A DNA stretch of 64,000 bases, from contig MNCI01038363.1 in the NCBI GenBank assembly GCA_015680685.1, positions 62,001 through 126,000 on the forward strand, given 5' to 3'. How positions within the stretch are numbered: position 1 is the stretch's first letter; each line of letters begins with the position of its first letter. Positions 1-10,800 of this stretch are shown one piece after another. The position numbers were made by a program, and so were the translations under genes. The notes under the pieces were generated by a model. The model had not been told where the DNA came from and made no database searches. It saw only the letters and a program-made list of their open reading frames with translations. This DNA is from Gnetum montanum. Lineage: Eukaryota; Streptophyta; Gnetopsida; Gnetales; Gnetaceae.

Positions 1-46
1 CAAAGGTGGAGATGATCCCCCACCCCCTCCTACAAATGCTATTTAG
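1..46 (+). pseudogene. Last exon of an intron-bearing accessory gene (partial)
   Basis: The first 46 bases read in one frame as a Gly/Asp/Pro-rich tail (GGDDPPPPPTNAI) ending in TAG at 44-46. The same exon ends the multi-exon plus-strand gene in element C, where the tail is GGPSNEGENDPSLTPLDVT and TAG lies at 19,006-19,008. The flanking sequence at 61-240 also matches 19,030-19,250. This is therefore the 3' end of a second copy of that accessory gene, cut by the window edge. Function unknown. Confidence 0.5.
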
Positions 47-377
47 TTCCATAAGTTGCCTTTTAGTTTTAGTTGTTTTAATTTCATGTTGATGGTGTTG
101 TATGGCTACTGTTAGCCAAAACACTTTATTTTTTTTATTACTTGGACATTTTCACCATGTTAAGTGGTCATGGTTATGATGTTATGGACATTTTAACTTT
201 GATTTTAATTTTAAATTTTAATTCTGGTTATAATGTTCAATCATTATGATTTTTCCTATGTTACTATTCTACGTTGTAATCTATGTTTCAAGGCTACATT
301 GGCTAAACTTGGTTTTCATGTGATAGAAGGTTAAAAGGATTATGAAGAAAATTCATAAAATAAAGGAAAAATGTAAC

Positions 378-490
378 ATAATGTTGTTTGCTAGTTTTGG
401 GCAATGGCAAACCATGCAGTATTTGCTAGTTTCAGGCCATAGCAGGCCATGTGGTATTTGCTAGTTTAAGGGCATGGTAGGCCATGAGGT
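378..490 (+). repeat. Module-junction array, copy 1 (GCTAGTTT..GGCCAT motif)
   Basis: About three degenerate units of a ~28-40 bp motif, each with GCTAGTTT followed by GGCCAT, a short spacer and a second GGCCAT. Related arrays lie at 3,085-3,240 (opposite orientation), 6,780-6,865, 10,130-10,245, 19,325-19,515 and 26,995-27,090 (opposite orientation). Confidence 0.65.
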
Positions 491-793
491 GTGTAAAAGC
501 AAACATAATTTTTTGATTATTTTATATTTTTAAGATTTTTATGGAGTTTTTAGATTTAAAAATTTTATGATGTTTTTGACTTTTTAAAGCAAAAAGAAAA
601 AAGCTTCAATATTAAAAGAATGTAAAACAGAGGTAAACTTTAAACTATAGGCAAATAAGGAATTTAACATAAACGAAGACAAGGTCATAAATAGAAAAGT
701 AAGTAAAGTGTAAACTAGGATATCGAGCTAAAAGTACATATAGTTACAATGTTGTGAGCACATAGGATGTAAGAAGGATTAGAAGCATATATC

Positions 794-930
794 ACTTGTA
801 CAAATATTTTCTAATCTTCAAGATATTGGGAAATGTATATGGTCTATTTTGCACTAGTTTATATTCCCCATCACCTTCACTAACAATGTTGAAAGGGAGC
901 TCTTCCCATGGTTCATCATTGTTTTGGAAC
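794..930 (-). pseudogene. Gypsy post-protease tail fragment
   Basis: The minus strand reads WEELPFNIVSEGDGEYKLVQ and onwards before a stop. Element C has the same peptide (WDELPFNIVSKGYDEYKLVQ) at about 19,690-19,840, just downstream of its protease. Here the upstream protease is missing, and the homology stops where an A/B-type LTR end begins (about 950). It is a truncated remnant of a C-type gag-protease unit, with the accessory-gene exon at 1-46 on the opposite strand as in C. Confidence 0.45.
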
Positions 931-949
931 TAGTGTACTTAGGAACTTA

Positions 950-1030
950 AGGTCTACAAAATTCAACTAGATCATGCATGAATTCTTGTGATTTGTATGG
1001 TTGGGCATAGGGGTACGTCACTACTCATCA
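950..1030 (+). mobile_element. LTR 3'-end fragment of the A/B family
   Basis: About 80 bases match the last part of the A LTR (34,170-34,249): a TCAACTAGATCATGCATGA-type segment, then GGTTGGGCATAGGGGTAC, ending CTCATCA at 1,030. The tRNA-Asp-like primer site that follows the LTR in A and B is not recognisable after 1,030. It is probably a rearrangement scar. Confidence 0.55.
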
Positions 1031-1639
1031 CTCTGTATAGCCTATTTTATGGATTTAAAGCTATTTTTCCTCTTGAATTGCTTCTATTTCATTGAGCTAC
1101 AATAATTCATCCTTATGTAAGAAGATCACAACTATACAACATGATGTTGAACCATTGAGTTTCTAACATTCTATGTATGGTGTTGCACCTATCCCATAAG
1201 GAATTATGACACATGTTCATATTTGTGAGCATTATGCCTATCCCATAAGAAATTGCAATGCATGTGCATTATTTATTATTTTATTCTTATATTTATAAAA
1301 TTCATTAAAAATATAAATATTTTCTTAATTTCCCACCATGGAAACATGGGTTTCTCATTGTCTTATAAGTATTATAGCCTTTTACATTTATTGAATATAA
1401 TGACACACATGAGTATTGTTGACAATCCACTCAACATCATCTTCAAAGCTTATGACCAAATCACATCACATTTTGTATGAAATAATTCCATTTGTCATGG
1501 CTAGTGACCCATATGATTCCACAATGATCATTTGTCATTAGAGTACCACAATGATCCCAAAACATAAAGCCTAAAGAGCCATTTGTCATATGGGTACCAC
1601 ACCATCTAGCCCCTAATAAGCCCTTCATTATATGTGTCC
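1031..1639. other. AT-rich stretch without recognisable gene
   Basis: No coding motif seen. A 13-bp block CCTATCCCATAAG occurs twice 49 bp apart (1,188 and 1,237). A CATTTGTCAT block recurs three times between about 1,489 and 1,592. It may be decayed gag or leader of element D, but I cannot show that. Confidence 0.4.
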
Positions 1640-2724
1640 CACCTTCAGTGGCATCAATGTCACAACCAAGACCACAAGTTACTAATCCTCCAAAGTCTAG
1701 GGAACCATTTATTATTCAAGTCTCTTCACCTTCAACTAGTAAGCCTATAACAATCTATGACCAAAGCCCATCTATAGTGGTCCACAAATTAGAGGTTAGA
1801 AAGAAACCATCATTATAATAGTGACAAAATCAATATATTTCTAAATCAACAATGAAGTCCACTAAAGGTAACCAATGATAAAAGGCTTCGAAACAACATA
1901 TAGCAACATTAGCTACATTCATTAAAAAGGGGCCCAAGGCATGTACATCAAAAACTAAGCTACAAAATCTAAGAAGAATGAAGGAGGTTAGAACGACTAA
2001 GGCTAAAACATTATAGGCCAAGGGAAAGAGTTTCCTTGCAACAATGAAATGAGCCAAATGATCATTGAAATAAAAGAACACATTACCAAACTTGTATGAC
2101 CTTGTCATATCTTCTCCTGGCCATAGAGATGCACTAGTTGAAGTATTAACCTCTATTCCTATGAGAAGAGACATTCCCACCAATAGATAGCTGATCCACT
2201 CTATTATTGATTAAGGTTCACTTAGGGAAAATAGGCATAAACCAATGATTAAATTTCATGATAGTGAGGTGAAAGTTCACTCTAGAAATGAAGAATTGTT
2301 ATGTTCCCCTCTCCTCATTACTATACGTGTTGGTAGATACAAGGTCCATCAGGTTCATGTGAATGATGGAGCAACAACTAATGTGGTATCAATTTCCATC
2401 ATTGATAAGTGAGGCCTAATAGAGAACATCTAAGAAAACACTACTTTAGCACTCAAGTCATTTAATGGATCACAAGTAGTGGCGTAAGGTTTCATCTCCT
2501 TAGATTTCATGGCTAGTCAGCAATTCTGTGGATTTGCGAACTTCCTAGTAGTTGAAGAGACACATAGTTTCATGTTGATCCTAGGAAGGTTATGGTTAGT
2601 GAAGTTGTAGGTCATTTTATGTCCTATACACTAGGAGATCCATTTACCATACACGAGAGAAAAAATTATGATCCATGGGGATAGTGTGTCAGTACCATTA
2701 GTTAATTATATTAACATTGACTAA
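1640..2724 (+). pseudogene. Element D gag-protease remnant (Ty3/gypsy)
   Basis: About 1,640-1,820 encodes a Pro/Ser-rich linker (ending VVHKLEVRKKPSL then stops), of the kind found between gag and protease in plant gypsy elements. A retropepsin-like aspartic protease follows at 2,330-2,724. It has VHVNDGATTNVV around the expected catalytic Asp-Gly-Ala, then FANFLVVEET and LILGR before a PW-like end. It aligns along its length with the element C protease (19,951-20,300), including LPYxxxxxIIHGD near the end. In-frame stops (for example after IIDK) show it is dead. No gag core domain is recognisable upstream. Confidence 0.6.
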
Positions 2725-2733
2725 GGTTTAGAG

Positions 2734-3057
2734 ATGGAGTTTCAAGAGGAAACTCCTAATACTCAAATTGGATCCACCAACAACAAAGACAATAATAATG
2801 CTAACAATATCAACTCTATAACACAAAGTGACCAACGAAAATGCATACAACTCACCATGATTAATAAGAAAGCTGATGAACCTAAAGTTATGTCAAAAGA
2901 ATTCCTTGACCTCTCAAAAGTTAAACAACAAGTTCATAGTAAACATCTTACCATTTCTTTTGTTAATGATCATTTATTTACTTTCACAACATTGTATTAT
3001 GCTTTATGGTTGGTTTTAGCCTTATATGCTCTTTTTAGAGCATCCCATACTTACTAG
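2734..3057 (+). pseudogene. Post-protease ORF tail of element D
   Basis: An open frame of 107 codons follows the protease after one stop. Its start (NINID, stop, GLEMEFQEETPN) matches the tail behind the element C protease, so it belongs to the same polyprotein. The middle is Asn-rich and the C-terminal ~30 residues are hydrophobic and aromatic, which is unlike a gypsy RT linker and may be out of frame. An array of the junction motif begins 28 bases later. No RT follows. Function unknown. Confidence 0.4.
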
Positions 3058-3084
3058 GCAAGCATGGATCACAACCCACTATAG

Positions 3085-3240
3085 CCTAAAACTATCACAT
3101 TACATGGCCTGCTAAGGTATAAAACTAGCAACCCTATGGTCCACCATGACCTTAAACTAGCAAATTTTATGGCCCACCATGGCCTTAAACTAGCAAATCA
3201 TACATCTTGCTATGGCCTTAAACTAGCAAACATCTATAGC
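3085..3240 (-). repeat. Module-junction array, copy 2 (inverted orientation)
   Basis: Four to five units of CCATGGCCTTAAACTAGCAAA, the reverse complement of the array at 378-490. It sits directly after the coding part of plus-strand element D, as the array at 6,780-6,865 sits directly after the integrase of minus-strand element C. Relative to the element both arrays have the same orientation. Confidence 0.7.
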
Positions 3241-3253
3241 CTATAAATAGCTC

Positions 3254-3435
3254 AATTTATAACCAAAAAATGAAAATGATAGTTTACAACTAAAAATATG
3301 AAAATGATAGTTTACAACCAAAAAAATAAAAATGATAGTTTACAACTGAAAAAATGAAAATGATAATTTACAACCAAAAAAATGAAAATCACAAATTAGA
3401 ACCAATAATATGAAAATGATAGATTAGAACAAAGA
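3254..3435. repeat. AT-rich ~28-bp tandem repeat
   Basis: About six copies of a ~28-bp unit with ACAACC, an A-run, then ATGAAAATGATAG. Units drift, with the last ones carrying TTAGAACC. It lies between the junction array and the hairpin-rich region of element D. Confidence 0.75.
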
Positions 3436-3439
3436 TTTT

Positions 3440-5140
3440 GGTTCCCACTAGGCACTCAAAAAACAAACCAAGAACAATAGACTACATTGGCATTTGAGCA
3501 TTCCAAGCTTGAGTACACTAGGGTTTAGACTCTTGGAAGCCTTCAAATAGATGCCAAATCCCATCAACTCCCAAAACACAATTTTCAAGCTTGCATCCAT
3601 GCTATAAAATCCCATGCTTAAGCTATGAAATAAAGTATCAAAATCTATGTCAACTGAGCTATAAAAGAGCTTACATTGCATGTTGAAACTTGTCATTGCA
3701 AGTGACTACACTAGTTTAAAGCCTAACTACACTAGCCTAGCATAGTCAAATGGGATATGATATCTTTTACCACTTTCAAGTAACCCACCTATCCTGTAAA
3801 CCAATCCATGAAACCCTATGACCAAAATTAGTATCTGAGATTTAGAATTAGTATTCACCAAGCACCAAAATAGCTTTAAATCTTATTACACACTAATTCT
3901 TGGGCATGATTATTCTAACCAAAAGCACGACTATGCTGGCCTAGCATAGTCAATAATGGAATAATCCTTGTCCCACTCACCAAGATTCCAATCAATACCA
4001 AACTTCCATGTCATGTTCCCAAACCCTAGCTAGAGCTCTTGGTAGCTCCAAAACTCCATGAAATCCACCAAATGATGCCAAAAATTAGCCCAAACCTATG
4101 ATTACACCAAAGGGGGATTGTGAATACATTGGCCTAGAGTACTCATAGGGTTTCCAAGTGGGATTAATTATAGAAACAACAATAAATATTCAAAAAATCA
4201 TTCTACAACCTCCATACCTTACTAGGACTCCAAATGACCCTATTGACTAATGAAGATAAAATCCATTAAAATGGATATCCCAAGCCTAACTATACTAGGA
4301 GTTACATTTCTATGTTAGGCCACCTTAGTCACTTGGGGTTGCCCATTGTAGTCCACATGAAAAACCTTAAAACATGTCATTTTCAAATCAAATTGACTAC
4401 CCAAAATCTTAGAACCCTTATAGACTAGGAATCAAGAAAAAAAATCTTCACTTTTCATTTCAAAACTAATTGCCCAATCCCAACTATGCTAGGAATTTCA
4501 TGCATATGCTAGGCTAGTGTGGTCACTAGTGAAGCCTAGTGTAGTCTAGATGTAGGAGTCTAAAATAGTTCATAAATAACTTAAACTTGAATTTGGAAAA
4601 ACCCTAGAATCCTATCAAAGCCTTTTTTAACCATAAAACTCACCACTTTTCATCCCAAGCCTATCAACTACACTAGGAATTGCATGAATATATTGGACTA
4701 GCATAGTTATTAGTAGATCATAGTGTATTCCACATGAAAAACATCAAAATGGACCATAAAATACTCAAATTGACTTTTAGAAGGACTTAGAACCCTATTA
4801 GAGCCTACTACGACTACAAAACCCTAGGAATCAAGCCAAAACTCATCATTTTTCATCACAAACGTCTTAACTACATTGAGGATTACATGCCTACACTAAG
4901 CCAACATATTTAAGAGGTATATGGCCTTCCCAATATCCACAAAATCACTAGAATTTATAATTTTGATGCTAAAACACTAGCTAGCAACACCAGTGACCCC
5001 GAATGTCCATTACGATGGTCAATTGGGCATAGAAACTCACCTAAAACTAAAATTTATGTATGACTACTACATAGGGAAAGCCTGTGACTATGTTAGCCTA
5101 GTGTAGTTACACTATAGACATGTTTTGTAATAAGCTTGAC
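3440..5140 (+). other. Element D internal non-coding region, hairpin-rich (left part)
   Basis: No coding frame is recognisable. The stretch repeatedly carries CTATGCTAG/CTAGCATAG pairs (for example 3,929-3,951, about 3,725-3,755, 4,490-4,560, 5,085-5,115). The same repeats continue at 26,086-26,640, on the far side of element C. That, with the TTGAC duplication at 5,136-5,140 and 26,081-26,085, shows one sequence interrupted by C. Confidence 0.55.
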
Positions 5141-6666
5141 TGTTTCAACCGAAAACCTTAGTTGTTGGAGAAACCAAGGATCCTTGATGCGTTAGTTCTC
5201 CAATCTCAAATCCCAAGGGCCTCCACTAGAAAATAGAAATCAAGGTGCCTAGGCTAGTCTAGTAGATCAACTAGGGACTTATGAAATAGAAAACATGGAA
5301 TTAAAAGAAAACAGAATAAAAAATTGATAGCAAATCTAAAATAATACACAGATGATAAACATATATATTTCATATACAAAACCCAAAACTTAAAACTTTA
5401 TTGAGAAGGAAAATAATGAATAAGTTCAAGAAATATGTACAAATGGTACCTGAGTGGGTAACAAAAGGGAGTTCATTGATGTAGGAGTTCAAAGCCCATT
5501 GAATCCAATGAGATTTACTCCATGATCTAGATACTAAGCCACTCTTGATGATATCAAACCTTCCTCAACTACTACAACCTCAGATCTACCAGTTGGGTCA
5601 TTGTTAGGGATGAAAAAGTGGAAAATTTGGATGCTAGATTGCTCCACATTGGGGTTTGGGAATCCTAGAAGTGCAATGTTGATATCCAAGATCCAAAAAT
5701 CTCAAGGATACAATGCCTCCATGCTAGGTTTCAAGAGAATACAAGTATGGGAACTTGAAAGAGCTCTTTAGTGATTGAAAATGCCCCAAGCATGGAATTA
5801 GTGCTTGGAAGATTTCTTGTATGCTCAATGAAAAAACTATTGTTCAATCCTCAAAAATTTTGGAACTTGTAAATGGGGTTTGAGGTTGGTTTTTATAAGA
5901 TTTTTTGTCCATGAATGGGGCTGAAAAATGGCTACAAATTAGCTATAAATTGGTTGCAAATTAGTTGTAAAATGGCTACTGTAGATTGGTTGTCAAATAT
6001 AGGTGAGATGGATGCCCAGGTTTGGTGGGTTACCATACATAGTAAGTGCTTTCTTCCATGGCCATTCTATTTACTATAAATAGTAACTAGAGCACACCTT
6101 TTATGCTAGAGATGAATCTTCTATGCTGAGCTCTCCACCATGCTTGTTGAAGTGGCTAGTTAATGTTGAAGTGCATGAAATGATGAATTTGGCTTTTGTG
6201 GCTTCCATGCTGGGGGATGTAATTTTCCACTCTAGGGGGAAACTTCCATGCTAAAGGGGGAAGGTTTCTAGGCTGGGCATGTGATCTCTGCATTGAAGAG
6301 GGAAAGTTTTGAAAACCCCCACCTTTCCACATTGGGGATAGGTGAGATCTACTATCCTGCATGTGTTTCCAAAGTAGAAAAATGTATATCCAACATAAAA
6401 CCCATTAAATTATATTTTTGGAATTCCAAGAGGCATTTTTAACCTCCTCAAGCCAAAATATAGACACTAAGTGACTTTTTTCACTTGGGAAATGAGGCTT
6501 TGATTACTTATAAGGCATTTTTCATTTCCAAAAGTATAAAGTATGTGAAATTGTCCACTGTGGATTACAATTTTCACATTTACAATGATGTTTTGCCTCG
6601 AGTTTCATGGGGTAAAAGCTACATGATGAATATTGGCTATAACATGCAAATTTTTATGGTGTTTCA
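5141..6666 (-). repeat. Element C 3' LTR
   Basis: On the forward strand it starts TGTTTCAACC at 5,141 and ends GGTGTTTCA at 6,666, giving TG..CA ends. It aligns throughout with 24,550-26,080. A minus-strand poly(A) signal (TTTATT forward, 5,397-5,402) lies ~490 bp from a TATA-like CTTATAAAAA (5,890-5,899), so U3 is to the right and U5 to the left. TTGAC precedes it (5,136-5,140). Confidence 0.8.
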
Positions 6667-6680
6667 ATGGCCCCTCTTTG
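6667..6680 (-). other. Polypurine tract of element C
   Basis: The minus strand reads AAAGAGGGGCCAT directly upstream of the LTR start TGAAAC. The plus-strand LTR at 28,708 is preceded by a comparable ATAGGAGCCAA. This is the expected site of plus-strand DNA priming. Confidence 0.55.
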
Positions 6681-6779
6681 TTGGTGTCTGGAGAATTGAT
6701 TCGAGACTCATTGACAAAGAATATAAAACATCACTACATATTATAATGCTACAATGCATATAGGTTGCATTAGAATTAG

Positions 6780-6865
6780 GTTATCCAAGTCACCAAAGTT
6801 GCTAGTTTAAGGCCATGACATGCCATGGTAGGTTGTGTTGCTAGTTTTAGATCGTAGTAGACTAT
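6780..6865 (+). repeat. Module-junction array, copy 3
   Basis: Two units with GCTAGTTTAAGGCCATG and GCTAGTTTTAGATCGTAG. The array lies between the end of the integrase (6,898) and the polypurine tract, that is, in the 3' untranslated part of element C. Confidence 0.6.
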
Positions 6866-6897
6866 TAAGAGTAGGCTTGCTTATTGATGATTATCGA

Positions 6898-7960
6898 CTA
6901 CATGTAGTATGGAATTAGATAGGTGTAACTATCTAGATTGGCCAGCTCATTCCCTTCAATGTTAGCTATTTTGAATGCTCTATTCCCGTAGGCTTTGGTG
7001 ATAAGGAAGGACCCTTCCCAATTAGCTAAGAATTTGTCTACATGCTCATAAATGGCCTTGAGGACTAGATTCCAATCCTTGATCATGTGCATGGTCAAGT
7101 CATGATGATGTTGTTATTTCTACCTCTCTTGATAGTGCTTGATGTGAGAAAGTGCTTGCATATACCACTCCTCCACTAAATCCAAGGTTTCCATCCACAA
7201 CTCCTTGTTCTACTCATTGTTGATGAAGTTAGTTAAGGATACTTAGAGTGATGCCACCCATAATTCAAGAGGTAAACTAGCTTTACAACCATAAACAATA
7301 TTATAAGGGATCATTTCAGTTGTCATGTGATACATTGTTCTATATGCCCATAGTGCATGAACAAGATGCTCATGCCACTTCTACTTGCTGTTGTTGAGCA
7401 TATTCTTGAGAAAGTTGATGATGGCCTTGTTGCTTGCTTCTACTTGTCCATTGGCTTGGGGGTAGTAAGGTGATGAGAAAGAATACTTAATGCCTAGGTT
7501 ATGATAGAAATATTTCATTTATTAGCTACTAAATTGGGATTCATTATCCATAACTATGGTCATGGGCATGCCAAAACAAGCTACAATGTTATCTAGGATA
7601 AATTTTCAAACTTGTCTAGATGTAGTCTTCCTTAGGGAAATAGCCTCAACCCACCTAGTAAAGTATTTAGTTGTAGTGATAATGAATCTATGTCCTATGG
7701 AAGACTTAGGCATTATAGGTCCAATGATATCCAACCCCCATCATTAAAATGGCCATGTGATTTGAATTGTATGTAACGTAGTTAGTGATACATGTATCAA
7801 GTTTCTATATCATTGGCATGTGTCACATTGCTTAACCTTTTGCAAGAAATCATTTTTCATATGGGGCCAATAGTAGCCTAACTATTTAATCTTAGCAGTC
7901 ATGGCCTTAGGTCCTATATGTCCACAAACAACCTTGTGAACCTCCTCTAGGACTATTCTA
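6898..7960 (-). pseudogene. Element C integrase (degenerate)
   Basis: Minus-strand pieces align in order with a Ty3/gypsy integrase, which inserts the cDNA into the genome. At the N-terminal side there is a Cys/His remnant (VHKVVCG.. then VKQCDTCQ). Next comes the core start WGLDIIGPIMPKSS and HRFIITTTKYFTRWVEA, then a second-Asp region with MDNESQF (usual form TDNGTNF). The C-terminal domain has KFLANWEGSFLITKAYGNRA and ends near LIPYY. Frames change several times and stops are frequent. The right side runs toward RNase H and the left toward the 3' LTR, as expected for gypsy order. Confidence 0.8.
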
Positions 7961-8254
7961 GCTTCAGTTTTACCTAAGCACGTTATGAGTATGCCATAAT
8001 AGGATTGTTAACATAATGTGTTATCACCTATGATGACATATTGCTTCAATCTCTTACATATGACATCCTTTTGAGAGTATTCAGGCTTTATGAAGATTCA
8101 TCATACATAAGGTAAAATTTGATATCATCATACCCATCCTTGGGAGAAGCAGTATGAATGATGATCACAAAGGTATCCTCAGTGTTTTGTGTGATGGGAG
8201 TAGCATAGTCCACGGTTAAGGTAAATGGATAATTGTGTTAATGTGTTCATTAGG

Positions 8255-8745
8255 GAACTGAGAATCTATGGCTACTTGGTCATCAATAGGTGTGAGTTGT
8301 ACAGCTATAGCTTAACCTTTTCTTGAGGATTGAGAGACATAATGGAGGTCAAACTTCATGGTAATGGCTTTCCATCAAGCTATATAGCTACTTTCATATA
8401 TGTTGATTGTTATGGCTCTGAGTATGTTATTCTTGCAAATATGTTGACTTGGTTTCTGAAGAGGTAGTGTATCCATTTCTTTAAAGAGAATACTAGTGCT
8501 AGAGAATACTCATGGGCAACTAACACGAGGCTAAGGTAGTATATAGGAATTTCTAATCTGTCATCATATTTTTGATAGAGTAGAGAGGCAATGGATGTAT
8601 CAGAGATGGAAAGATAAATGCAAATGATTTACCATTTTGTGGAGGATAGACTATTGATAGTTATGTTAACTATTACTTAAGGTTTTCAAAGGCCTCTTTG
8701 CACTTAGCCATCCACTCATAGTGAACTCCTTTCTTAAGAAAGTAT
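8255..8745 (-). pseudogene. Element C RNase H domain (degenerate)
   Basis: Directly after the RT thumb the minus strand gives EWMAKCKEAFENLK, then PIYYLSLVLVAHEYSLALVF and KKWIHYLFRNQVNI. These correspond to the conserved 'AIYYLSR..' and 'KLRHYL' blocks of gypsy RNase H, which removes the RNA template. KFDLHYVSQSSRKG then matches the 'EFDI.YVPQ..VKGQALADFLA' block. Several stops. I see one RNase H domain and cannot confirm the second copy typical of some Tat elements. Confidence 0.65.
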
Positions 8746-8759
8746 TACATGGGTTGTAA

Positions 8760-9490
8760 CTTATCCATAAGTCTGGCGATAAACCTACAAATAAACTGTA
8801 ATCTACCTTGTAATCCCCAAAACTCTTTAAGGTTGGTAGGTGTTGCTAATTTGGATATGGCCTTAATATTATCAAGATCTACACATATTCCTACTTTAGA
8901 GACTACAAAGCCAAGAATCTTACCGATCTTAACACCAAAGATAGACTTTTTAGGATTGAGCCTAAGCCCAGATTTGAGGCATCATTTATGTATAAGATCT
9001 AGGTCATTAGCATGTTCATTAACTATCTTAGACTTCATGACTATGTTATCTACATAATCATTATGAAAACCTAACATGTAATCACTAAAGATATAGGTCA
9101 TGGCTCTCTGGTATGTCACTCCAACATTCTTAAGGCCAAAGGGCATTATTGTATAAAAAAAGTACCCCATGGGATCATAAAGGTTATGGTAAGTTGGTGC
9201 TATGGGTTGATCCTAATTTTGTTATATCCTAAGAATCCATCCATGAAGGACAACAAGGCATGTCTGGCTATAGTATCAATAAGTTGATCAATACTAAGCA
9301 AATGGAAGTCATCCTTGATAGTTACTTTATTTAGGTCTTGAAAATCAATGCAAATATGGATATCCCCATTTTTCTTAGGGACTACTACTGTGTTGGATAC
9401 CCATTCTACATAATCAACAACCCTAATGAAACCTACTTGGTAGAGCTTTAAGATTTCATCACAAACCACCAAGGCCAAATCAAGTCTAAT
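8760..9490 (-). pseudogene. Element C reverse transcriptase
   Basis: The best-preserved domain of element C, on the minus strand. It shows VVVPKKNGDIHICIDFQDLNK (fingers), SFMDGFLGYNKIRI (catalytic motif A, the usual D.F.GYNQI), MPFGLKNVGVTYQRAM and YVDNIVMKS (motif C; YVDN in place of the canonical YVDD, so the third catalytic Asp is lost). The thumb LRLNPKKSIFGVKIGKILG and LKEFWGLQGRLQFICRFIA follow. All are classic Ty3/gypsy signatures. A break near 9,190 separates the two main frames, and the thumb lies in a third. Confidence 0.9.
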
Positions 9491-9586
9491 ATTCTACACT
9501 TTTGTCTTTACTGGTCTAATGCTAGGGTCCAATAGAATGATGTGTTGGACTAGATGTGGGTCTAGGCCTAGCATATCTTTATATGA

Positions 9587-9907
9587 TTAGGAAAATTTAT
9601 TAATGTTCTGTAAGAATTTGGTGATATCTTGGACACATTGAGGCTCTAATGAGGAACTTAGTTTAAGGGTTTTCTCCTCAGCACTATTTGTTGTGACAGG
9701 AACCTCAACTAGAGAACCTTTAGTTATGTATGTTGCTTCTATGTTAAGGGTTTTGACTAGATTTTCAGGCCATTCTAGAGGTTTCTGTATTGAGGCTACG
9801 TGGTTTACAAGAGTCTTAGGCTTAGGATCTAGGTAAATACATTGTTTAATATCATTGTGAGGTCCATGTAGATACAAGGGGAAACTAATTTGCTTCCAAG
9901 TACTCAT
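9587..9907 (-). pseudogene. Element C protease-RT linker
   Basis: An open frame of 106 codons ends ~100 bp upstream of the RT on the same strand. It has hydrophilic sequence with SFPLYLHGPHNDIKQC near the start. Similar linkers precede RT in large plant gypsy polyproteins, but I recognise no enzyme motif. The protease that should precede it is about 10 kb away at 19,951-20,300, so the polyprotein is physically split here. Confidence 0.5.
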
Positions 9908-9949
9908 ACTTTGATCTTACATGTCAACCAAAAGAATATTAAGTGGAAC

Positions 9950-10800
9950 CTAGATAAAAGTGAATAAATAATGTTAAAAATGCCATAAAACACATGCAAA
10001 TGTAATGCAATCAAGGCCATCCAAGGTCATTAGTGAGATTAGGTCAATTTGTCAAAGTGTAATAAAGGTAAACAAAGATGACATAAAGGTGAGGCAAGAG
10101 GAAGTAGAAGGCTACAAATGATCAATAAAGGCCACAATTTTTCTAGTTTAACACTTTAGTGGGCAATGATTGTAGTTTAGAGTCTTGGTGGACTATGATG
10201 CTAGTTTAAGGCCTTAGCGAGACATGATGATATGGTGTCAAATAGTGGTCAAGGAAGGTCAAACCCCACTATTCAATAACATTTAAAGGCCAGAAAAAGG
10301 TAAATAGAGCTATAATAAGACAAATATATAAGGTTGTATTCAGGCCATAGAAGGTTAACAAGATCAACAAGGGAACATGAGTCTAAACATAAGCCAAAAC
10401 ATTACATAATAAGGCAAAAATCAAGTAAAATAGGTTATATATGATAAAATTTGGTTAGTATAGGCAAAAAAGGATTTGGTTTTTTTCTAGTTTTAGGCAT
10501 TAGTAGGCCATGTTTTGAGGCTACAAGGCTATTAGGTGAGTTCATGCATCAATCAGGGCTATTTCTAGGCTATTTGGACCTAAAAATCAAGTGTTTTAAG
10601 GCTTTCACATTGGGATCAACATGAAAACAAGGACCCTTAGTATGGAAACCAAGGAAAATAGGTTTTGGGATGCTAAAAAGTCTAGACTTTAGGTTACAAG
10701 ACCTTCCCAAGGTAGCATAGGGTCATATCCATCAAAATTGGGCACTCTAGAGGTCTGTAAAAACAAAAAAGTAGGTTTTGAAGCCTCCCTTCCATGTTTC
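9950..10800. repeat. Spacer with module-junction array, copy 4
   Basis: At 10,130-10,245 are about three units (CTAGTTTAACACTTTAGTGG, then TAGTTTAGAGTCTTGGTGG and GCTAGTTTAAGGCCTTAG), with a lone unit at ~10,487-10,515. They mark the left edge of the ~10-kb block inserted between RT and protease. The rest shows no gene. Confidence 0.55.

Noticed and set aside
1830-2183. 117-codon minus-strand ORF
   Set aside because: Antisense to the element D gag-protease region, with no motif.
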